Source: Cladophialophora immunda (Eukaryota > Ascomycota > Eurotiomycetes > Chaetothyriales > Herpotrichiellaceae). Taken from it: a stretch of DNA of 64,000 nucleotides. Below the pieces are notes generated by a model, which saw only the letters and a list, made by a program, of their open reading frames with translations, was not told the origin of the DNA and did not search any database. The position numbers were made by a program, and so were the translations under genes. The DNA lies in contig NW_015622542.1 of assembly GCF_000835495.1 (NCBI RefSeq), positions 1,324,485 to 1,388,484 on the forward strand, given 5' to 3'. Shown here one piece after another: positions 57,258-64,000 of this stretch. How positions within the stretch are numbered: position 1 is the stretch's first letter; each line of letters begins with the position of its first letter.

Positions 57258-60050
57258 ATGGCGGGCGTGCCTCAGTTCACTGATCGTGCCGCAAAGGCAC
57301 TCGGCGATGCTGCAAACCTCGCTGAACAATATGCCCATTCACAAATTCTGCCAGTCCACCTGGCAGTTTCTCTGTTTGACCCTCCCCCGGACGAGTCGAA
57401 AGACCAACAGACGACCGTCAATGCCTCACAGTCCCACGCTTCAGCTCCTCTCTTCAGACAAGTGATCGAACGAGCACATGGCGACATTCAATTACTCGAC
57501 AGAGCTCTCAAGAAAGCCCTTGTGCGGCTCCCGAGTCAAGACCCTCCGCCCGAACACGTCACCATGTCACCATCCCTCTCAAAAGTGATCAGGTCCGCTC
57601 AGGAGCTGCAAAAGACTCAAAAAGATACCTATGTGGCTATTGACCACTTGATCACCGCCCTGGCGCAAGATGCGAAGATCCAAGAGGCCCTGCGGGAAGC
57701 AAACGTTCCCAACACCAAACTCATCGATGCTGCCATTCAGCAAATACGTGGCACGAAGCGGGTCGACTCGAAACAGGCCGACTCAGAGGAGGAAAATGAG
57801 AATCTCAAGAAATTCACAATTGACATGACTCAACTGGCAAGAGAAGGCAAACTCGATCCCGTGATTGGACGAGAAGAAGAGATCCGGCGGGTGATTCGGA
57901 TCTTGTCCAGACGAACCAAGAACAACCCTGTCCTTATTGGTGAGCCCGGTGTCGGCAAGACCACAGTCATTGAAGGTCTGGCACAGCGGATTATCAACGC
58001 CGATGTTCCTGCCAATCTGGCCGCGTGCAAGCTTCTCTCGCTGGACGTGGGTTCTCTTGTTGCTGGCAGCAAGTACCGTGGTGAATTTGAGGAGAGAATG
58101 AAGGGTGTCCTCAAAGAGATCGAAGCCTCTAACGAGATGATCGTTCTCTTTGTGGATGAGATCCATCTCCTCATGGGCGCTGGTGCCAGTGGTGAAGGCG
58201 GAATGGACGCAGCAAACCTGCTCAAACCCATGCTTGCCCGTGGACAGCTTCACTGTATCGGCGCCACCACTCTTGCCGAGTACCGCAAATACATCGAAAA
58301 AGATGCTGCCTTCGAACGGAGGTTCCAACAGGTTTTGGTCAAGGAACCCACCGTGGCAGAGACAATCTCCATTCTCCGTGGCTTGAAAGAGCGATACGAA
58401 GTCCATCACGGTGTGACCATCCTCGACGGAGCCATTGTTGCAGCCGCCACTCTTGCCGCTCGTTACATCACATCCCGGCGTCTACCGGACTCTGCTGTTG
58501 ATCTCATCGATGAAGCAGCAGCAGACGTTCGCGTCATCAGAGAATCGCAGCCCGAAGTGCTCGATAACCTTGAACGACGACTCCGGCAACTCGAGATCGA
58601 GATCCACGCCTTGCAACGGGAAACAGATCCATCCTCCGTTCAGCGCATGGAAGAGGCAAAGCTTGAAGCGGCCAATGTCAAGGAAGAGCTAGAGCCATTG
58701 AAGGAGCACTACGAACGCGAGAAAGCTCGCTCCCGAGAAATCCAGGAGGCCAAAATGAAATTGGAACAGCTGAAGAACAAGCGAGACGAAGCAGAACGTT
58801 CCAACGATCTCCAGACAGCCTCTGACCTGACGTACTACGCCATCCCCGATGTGGCTGCCAAGATCAAGGCGCTCGAGAACGCTAGAGCCCAAGCGGATGC
58901 TGAACAGCACGCCAGACTCGGTGCAATGGGCGAGGTTTCACCCACCGATGCTGTTGGCCCCGAACAAATCAATGCCATCGTTGCCAAGATGACCGGTATC
59001 CCCATCACGAGGCTACGGGCTTCAGAGAAGGAGAAGATCCTTCACATGGAACAGCATCTGCAGCGCATCGTTGTTGGCCAGAGGGAGGCTGTCCAATCTG
59101 TCTCAAACGCCATCAGACTCCAGCGTTCTGGCTTGGGCAACCCCAACCAACCCCCGAGCTTTTTGTTCTGTGGTCCTTCTGGTACTGGTAAGACGCTGCT
59201 GACCAAAGCGCTTGCCGAGTTCTTGTTCGACGACCCGAAGGCCATGATCAGATTCGACATGTCAGAATACCAAGAACGACACTCACTGTCAAGAATGATT
59301 GGTGCGCCTCCAGGATATGTTGGACACGACGCTGGTGGGCAACTAACCGAGGCATTACGACGCCGGCCATTCTCGATCCTGCTGTTCGATGAGGTCGAGA
59401 AGGCGGCCAAGGAAGTGCTCACCGTGTTGCTCCAACTCATGGACGACGGCCGGATCACCGATGGCCAAGGTCGTGTTGTGGATGCCAAGAACTGCATTGT
59501 GGTCATGACGAGCAATCTTGGTGCCGAGTATCTGTCTCGCAATACCGCACCTGATGGCAAGATTGACCCAACCACCAAGGAGCTGGTGATGAACGCTCTC
59601 CGGAACTACTTCCTGCCGGAGTTCCTGAACAGAATCAGCTCGATCGTCATCTTCAACCGTCTCACGAGGAGAGAAATCCGCAAGATCGTCGACCTGAGAT
59701 TGAGCGAGATCCAAAAGAGACTCGAGAGCAACGACAAGAAGATCACCATCAATGCAAGCGAAGAGGTCAAAGACTACCTGGGTGCTGCTGGATATTCACC
59801 TGCTTATGGCGCCCGTCCTCTGCAGAGATTGATAGAGAAGGAGATCCTCAATCGCCTTGCTGTATTGATCTTGAGAGGTGCGATCAAGGATGGCGAGACA
59901 GCCAATGTCGTCTTGGAGGACGGACGGGTGGTGGTATTGCCCAACCACACCGACAGTGAGATGGAAGAGGACGAAGATATGCTCGATGACGACGACGCGA
60001 TGTTGGAGTTGGAAGACGGCACGAATGGTAACATGGATCTTTACGAGTAA
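57258..60050 (+). CDS. hsp104: heat-shock protein 104, ClpB-type disaggregase
   Basis: This is a hexameric AAA+ chaperone that threads aggregated proteins through its pore, with Hsp70, after heat and other stress. It is 930 residues in a single exon. The Clp-N domain is about 1-160. The first AAA domain has Walker [10 protein letters not shown] (228-235) and Walker B-like [14 protein letters not shown]. The coiled-coil middle domain is at about 425-545 (Lys/Glu/Leu-rich). The second AAA domain has Walker [11 protein letters not shown] (639-646) and Walker [11 protein letters not shown]. The acidic C-terminal tail ([11 protein letters not shown]) marks the cytosolic Hsp104 form rather than the mitochondrial Hsp78. 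The start is the first ATG in the frame. The intronless gene fits a heat-induced one, but regulation itself is inferred. Confidence 0.97.
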   Translation: MAGVPQFTDRAAKALGDAANLAEQYAHSQILPVHLAVSLFDPPPDESKDQQTTVNASQSHASAPLFRQVIERAHGDIQLLDRALKKALVRLPSQDPPPEHVTMSPSLSKVIRSAQELQKTQKDTYVAIDHLITALAQDAKIQEALREANVPNTKLIDAAIQQIRGTKRVDSKQADSEEENENLKKFTIDMTQLAREGKLDPVIGREEEIRRVIRILSRRTKNNPVLIGEPGVGKTTVIEGLAQRIINADVPANLAACKLLSLDVGSLVAGSKYRGEFEERMKGVLKEIEASNEMIVLFVDEIHLLMGAGASGEGGMDAANLLKPMLARGQLHCIGATTLAEYRKYIEKDAAFERRFQQVLVKEPTVAETISILRGLKERYEVHHGVTILDGAIVAAATLAARYITSRRLPDSAVDLIDEAAADVRVIRESQPEVLDNLERRLRQLEIEIHALQRETDPSSVQRMEEAKLEAANVKEELEPLKEHYEREKARSREIQEAKMKLEQLKNKRDEAERSNDLQTASDLTYYAIPDVAAKIKALENARAQADAEQHARLGAMGEVSPTDAVGPEQINAIVAKMTGIPITRLRASEKEKILHMEQHLQRIVVGQREAVQSVSNAIRLQRSGLGNPNQPPSFLFCGPSGTGKTLLTKALAEFLFDDPKAMIRFDMSEYQERHSLSRMIGAPPGYVGHDAGGQLTEALRRRPFSILLFDEVEKAAKEVLTVLLQLMDDGRITDGQGRVVDAKNCIVVMTSNLGAEYLSRNTAPDGKIDPTTKELVMNALRNYFLPEFLNRISSIVIFNRLTRREIRKIVDLRLSEIQKRLESNDKKITINASEEVKDYLGAAGYSPAYGARPLQRLIEKEILNRLAVLILRGAIKDGETANVVLEDGRVVVLPNHTDSEMEEDEDMLDDDDAMLELEDGTNGNMDLYE

Positions 60051-60572
60051 AAATGGTCACGGCTAGCGCACAGCAAGGCTAGGCGTTGAAAGGGGAATGA
60101 AGCTATGACACAGCATAAAAGCGGATGGCGTTTTGGCTGGGAATGCTTTATGGATACTTTCATGGAACATGAGTGATGATACTCTTAGACCTGTAGTAGA
60201 TATACATGGTCTTAATGAAAAATATTATGCCTTCAATCTACGGGTTCGAGTCGTAGCTCTTGCAGTATTTGATCTATGTAGCTTCGTTAACATTGGCCCT
60301 GGCCACAACGCGCGTGAGACGCGCCGCCGGGTTATGATGTCATTTTCCGACCGCGTCACTTGTGACATGTCCGTTTGCCTCAACATACAAACACTGACGG
60401 CGACTTGCTCACAAAATACACCGAATCAACTCGCACGCCATCTCAAACCCGGACAAGCATATGCGTGCAGAAAACCGCCGGGCTCCGCGCTAAACAGCCC
60501 ACAACCCGCGTATCCAGAGAACCGATTGCTCTCCCAACTGCAGTTGAAGCAGGCACTTTGAGCTCGAAGAAT
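60051..60572. other. intergenic, between hsp104 and CENP-X gene
   Basis: This is 0.5 kb. A frame continues upstream of the CENP-X ATG to 60375 without another ATG, and no gene is called. A GGTTCGAGTC word at 60242 looks tRNA T-loop-like but has no partner stem. Confidence 0.5.
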
Positions 60573-61379
60573 ATGGCGCCTTCTAGCGCGTTCAGGAAAC
60601 CGAAGAGTGCGTTTTCGCCGCCTCGGCCGGGCAAGTCAAAGAATGGCAAGTCGACGAAAGAGAAGGGCGCGGCGACAAAGAGCGCAGCCAGACACAGGTT
60701 GGGTGGAATGGGGAACTCGAAGGTCCACAAACAGCCGCGGAAACCCAAGGCGGGACAGAGGCCGAAGCCGCGAAAACCGGTGCAAAAGGGTGCAGCGGGA
60801 ACGATGAGAGCCATACTGGGAGAGGCGAGCTCAGAGTCAGACCCGGACGTGGACGATGAAGATGGTGCCGGGTCGGAGGAGGATAACGAGAATATGGACG
60901 CCGGGGTCGACGAGGATGAGAGCCTCGAAAATGATGACGATGATAACGATGACAACGCACAAGATGACGAAGACGCAGACGAAGACGAAGCCTCCCTGGC
61001 CCACGACCACGATCTCAACCTCTCCTCCCCCGAACCCGACTTCATACTCGCCGAAGTCACCACGAAAGGCACGGGCACGGCTTCTTCCGCATCCTCCACG
61101 AACCCGTCGATCCCCCTCCCGCTCATCCACAGGATAATGCACGCCCACTTCTCCCAGCCCGACCAGACCTCCCTCTCCTCGGACGCGAGACAGCTCATGG
61201 GGAAATACACGGAGATCTTCGTCCGGGAGGCCATAAGGCGGTGCGTGGATGACAAACGAGAGCGCGTCGCGCGTGGGAGCGGGGACGGGGCACGCGACGG
61301 CGCGGTGGTCGGGGACACGGGCTGGCTTGAAGTCGAGGACCTGGAGAGGGTCGGGGTGCAGCTGTGCTTGGATTTTTGA
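60573..61379 (+). CDS. mhf2: CENP-X (Mhf2/Stra13) histone-fold protein with long N-terminal extension
   Basis: This is a histone-fold subunit of the CENP-T-W-S-X/MHF complex, active at kinetochores and with FANCM-type helicases in replication-fork repair. It is 268 residues from the first ATG. The C-terminal 80 residues are the conserved core: IPLPLIHRIMHAHF, SSDARQLMGKYTEIFVREAIRR, and GWLEVEDLERVGVQLCLDF. Human CENP-X is about 81 residues, so the first roughly 185 residues are an extension: a basic segment (KSKNGKSTKEKG, KPRKPVQKG) and then a strongly acidic one (DDDDNDDNAQDDEDADEDE). Its partner (CENP-S/Mhf1) is not in the window. Extended versions exist in other filamentous fungi as far as I know, but the acidic part should not be trusted as conserved. 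Confidence 0.88.
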   Translation: MAPSSAFRKPKSAFSPPRPGKSKNGKSTKEKGAATKSAARHRLGGMGNSKVHKQPRKPKAGQRPKPRKPVQKGAAGTMRAILGEASSESDPDVDDEDGAGSEEDNENMDAGVDEDESLENDDDDNDDNAQDDEDADEDEASLAHDHDLNLSSPEPDFILAEVTTKGTGTASSASSTNPSIPLPLIHRIMHAHFSQPDQTSLSSDARQLMGKYTEIFVREAIRRCVDDKRERVARGSGDGARDGAVVGDTGWLEVEDLERVGVQLCLDF

Positions 61380-62331
61380 GCCGGCAAGCTGCCGCCTATG
61401 CGGGAATGAGTTGAAATAGCGCGGCGGCAAGCGACAGCCGCCCACGCAAACAAGAGGGAGCGTCGCCCATGCGGCCTGGAAGGGAAAATGGGAAGGGGAC
61501 GAGAGTCTTCACACAGCAGTACATCCCTCGACCCGCTCATTTAAGCGGAAGATGAACCCATGCGTCCGAGATACTGGAATTCTCTTGCCCGGTGTTTCTG
61601 CCCCGCTATGTACAATAGCTCTACTTTCACCCCACGAGCAGGAAACGGCCAGCCAAGGGGCCAACGGATACTCCTGCCTGTCACCGCGTCCTTGGTTCTT
61701 GCCCTGTCCTGTCCCTATTTGTAGAGACACATCAAGAGGGACCGTGTTTCGAGGCAAACGTATAGACAAGCGAGGAGATGTACCCGGTACCGAGAACCTA
61801 GTACATAACACGGAACCATAAGGTTAAAACAAGAAAAGGAGTGCTGACAAAAAGTGACGCATATCGATTTAGGTCTCTCTCTGTACCGAGTATTTTGTAT
61901 CTGGACATTTTTGTATATTTCTGCGTCTTCTGGCAGTAGTTACACACGTGGCATGCAGCTGACATAGTATACATATGCAGCTAGCTTGGTATCAAAAGGT
62001 GGTATTTGAGTAAAAGAAAAGAAAAAAGGTTCTGTAAAAAAGTGTCGTCCATAGGAGAGCACTACCTCCCAACTTCCCACTGTCCTTGGGGACTTCCCAA
62101 TTCAAAATAATATTCTCTCCTCCATTTCCCATGTTGCGGACTGTAAACGTTGACTCGACTCAACCTCGGGACCTTGCCGAGGGAGTTCAGAGACATTGCC
62201 CGCACCTCACAAATGACACTGGGAGCGGCGTGGGTAATGAGGGTTCCCCCCTCCCTTTTCTATTTGCGCCGGATTTTTGTTTTTTTTCTCCATTCAGGGG
62301 TATATCGGACTCGGTTCGTCGAGAAAAGGTA
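61380..62331. other. convergent intergenic region, no gene seen
   Basis: This is 0.95 kb between the CENP-X gene and the 3' end of the cupredoxin gene. AT-rich words suggest 3' untranslated regions of both. Confidence 0.45.
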
Positions 62332-63323
62332 TTACCACAGAGCCAGCAGCGCACCGAGAGCAAGACCGACCACACCTGTTGATGATTGAGGCACGAAGCC
62401 TGGAACAGCGGCACCAGTAAATGTAGCAGGAGCCACGACTGCTGAGCTCGAAGGTGGCGCAACAGTCTGTGCTGGGGCGACGGGCGAGGAGCTTGCCGGA
62501 GGCGCACCACCAAAGGCGAACGTCGATTCAGCTGGAGGCGCAGCAGGAGGCGCCGATGACTCCGAAGGTGGCGGGCCGCCATAAGCTGGAGGCGGAGCAC
62601 TACCGCTGGGAGGAGGAGTGGTGACATTAACGAGTGGTATCTTGGCCGCGTTGGCAATGTAGGCGTCGATAGTGTTAGGTGACGAGTCGTTCTGGTTGAT
62701 AACCATGGCCATACCCTTTTCGCAGTGGTTGGTCTGGCCGCAGTAAATCCAGATGGGCTTGGTGTCGTTGACCAGGACGTTGTAAACCGGGGTAAATGGC
62801 TCAGTGCCGGTCAGCGGAACGAAGCCAGATTTCAGCCCAGGACGTGTGGCGGAAGTGAGATTGGCGGCAATAGGTTTGCAAGGGTCAGCAAAGGACGACT
62901 CTGTGACGGTGTGGTTCTGCGCGAACGTTAGACCAGAAAGACGCGAACCACGCGCAGAAGACATACCTTTGGGTGAAACTGGAATTGGACAACAGATCCG
63001 ATTGGCGCGGTGACCTTGTTGGGAAAATACTTCAGAGAGCCGTTTGCGTCCGAGACAGACACAACCTGGACAATCAATTGACCGGGTTGAGTCGACATTG
63101 GTGGTGCGCTGCCAGTCTGCATCGGCTGGCAACCAGACGGGCAGGACGCTGCAGCGAATGCTGGAGGTCCTTGACTGCTGCCGCTGCCCCAACTGCTCCA
63201 ACCACCGCTACCGCTGCCGGAGCCGCTGCCGCTATAGCTGCCACCACCATAACCGCCGCTGCCATACTGCGCGAAGGCAGACGCCGCGAAAAGGGTGGAG
63301 ACGAGAAGAGTCTTCAAAGACAT
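62332..63323 (-). CDS. GPI-type extracellular cupredoxin-domain protein, 2 exons
   Basis: This is a secreted, probably cell-wall- or membrane-anchored protein of 313 residues; exons (minus order) are 63323-62967 and 62916-62332. The signal peptide is residues 1-18 (MSLKTLLVSTLFAASAFA). A Gly/Ser-rich segment follows, then a cupredoxin domain split by the intron (62966-62917, GTATGT...CTAACG...GCGCAG). Copper-site residues are the His of PKNHTVTESS and Cys/His/Met in YCGQTNHCEKGMAMVIN. A long Pro/Ser/Ala/Thr-rich stalk precedes a hydrophobic C-terminus (VVGLALGALLALW), as in GPI-anchored proteins. The family is common in fungi (extracellular serine-rich or GPI-anchored cupredoxins); the reaction is unknown. 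The stalk is expected to be O-glycosylated. Confidence 0.88.
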
Positions 63324-64000
63324 GTTTGGCGAGATTTTGCGAGGGAAAAGTGAGGTGTCAAATAATGTTTGATATTGGAGATGGACGGCTGGGATGGTAC
63401 GAGACAACGAGCGACCGGCGCAAGAACAGAAAACTGCAGTGCGTCAAGCAGCAGAAAAGGAATGAACAGGACCGGTACTAGAGAGTACACGAAGACCACT
63501 TTTGGTTGGTATAAAGATGGAATGGAGAGAGGAAAGAAACGCATTTCGAAACAGCAACACAGGAGACATATGTAGGCCCGCGAGAAAGCAGGAGGCTGTG
63601 CAAAGGACGGAACAGGAGAGAGTCCGGATCTAGGAACTGAGATTATGGATCTGGATAGGCCAGGGACATGGCACTCGTAGAGTCTCGTCACCTTGTCATG
63701 TTTGCCCCTGGAGGAGGTTGAAGACATTGTGGACGAGTCGTCACACATCCGTCTCAGGTGCAAGGGGATATCTGAGACGCGACAGGCGAGAAGAGCCTTG
63801 CGGAGAGAGCGCAAAGAAGCACGGAGGCCGGCGTCAAAATGTCGATAGCTAGGAATAGAGTCACAACGGAGGCGCGAGGAGGGAGGAGTCGAGTGTCGCA
63901 GAATGAGAGGCCAGCGGTGCATCCGAAGCGCTGGGAGGTTTTGAATGGTGTTTGAGGCAGGAGAAGGAGCGCGACTCTGAGGCACAAGACGTTTCCGACC
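63324..64000. promoter_or_regulatory. upstream region of the cupredoxin gene
   Basis: This is 0.68 kb to the window end. A minus-strand ORF of 223 codons at 63314-63985 overlaps the cupredoxin start in another frame and has no domain, so it is not called. I see no other feature. Confidence 0.4.

Noticed and set aside
60232..60262. tRNA-like T-loop word GGTTCGAGTC
   Set aside because: The flanking bases do not form a T stem, and no anticodon or acceptor arm can be found at the right distance.
60443..61540. Minus-strand ORF of 365 codons
   Set aside because: Antisense shadow of the CENP-X gene; the Ser-rich composition comes from the acidic Asp/Glu codons on the other strand.
63314..63985. 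Minus-strand ORF of 223 codons
   Set aside because: Overlaps the start of the cupredoxin gene in another frame; low-complexity composition and no domain.

Overview
The window is nuclear DNA of a filamentous ascomycete (Pezizomycotina). The gene content points this way: NADPH oxidase noxA, a HET-domain protein, a Clr5/ankyrin locus, a GT71 mannosyltransferase, and an EBP-type sterol isomerase. So do the introns: mostly 50-130 nt, GT-AG, with CTAAC or CTGAC branch motifs, and single genes on either strand without operons. Eurotiomycetes, perhaps black yeasts (Chaetothyriales), is my guess at the class; it rests on general resemblance and was not computed.

Layout. 1-15 kb: 3' part of noxA, a small SBDS-domain protein (RTC3-like) on the minus strand, a GT71 alpha-mannosyltransferase, a shortened HET-domain gene and a three-exon cytochrome P450, separated by long gaps. 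15-26 kb: a Psr1-like FCP/NIF phosphatase, an alpha/beta hydrolase, a TM9/EMP70 membrane protein and an arrestin-like adaptor with a PPxY motif. 26-30.5 kb: a gene-poor stretch with microsatellites, a fold-back inverted repeat whose arms differ almost only by transitions, and decayed-looking coding sequence. 30.5-41.5 kb: a hypothetical protein, a UPF0658 Golgi membrane protein, an F-box protein, a DUF3468-type regulator without a visible zinc cluster, and a multi-pass membrane protein. 42-45 kb: a Clr5-domain/ankyrin gene interrupted by three in-frame stops and a frameshift. 46-64 kb: a very large Dbl-homology/PH-like scaffold protein, the sterol isomerase, a sulfotransferase-like protein with an Asn-Gly-Val repeat, Hsp104, a CENP-X histone-fold protein with a long extension, and a GPI-type cupredoxin protein.

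The genes do not form a pathway or biosynthetic cluster. They are mostly housekeeping and environmental-response genes: redox signalling, stress phosphatase, disaggregase, sterol synthesis, glycosylation, adaptor ubiquitylation and kinetochore/DNA repair. Accessory or decaying material is concentrated at 8.8-9.6, 26-30, 39.3-39.5 and 42-45 kb. I see no CRISPR array, rRNA, convincing tRNA or intact transposon. Splice sites were placed by hand: for each spliced model I checked the intron boundary dinucleotides and the codon phase, and the joined length divides by three. I did not find a clearly new system. The best leads are the ATG-free leader with an open protein-like frame before the UPF0658 gene, the transition-biased fold-back element, the decayed Clr5/ankyrin gene, and the in-frame minisatellite in the sulfotransferase-like gene.
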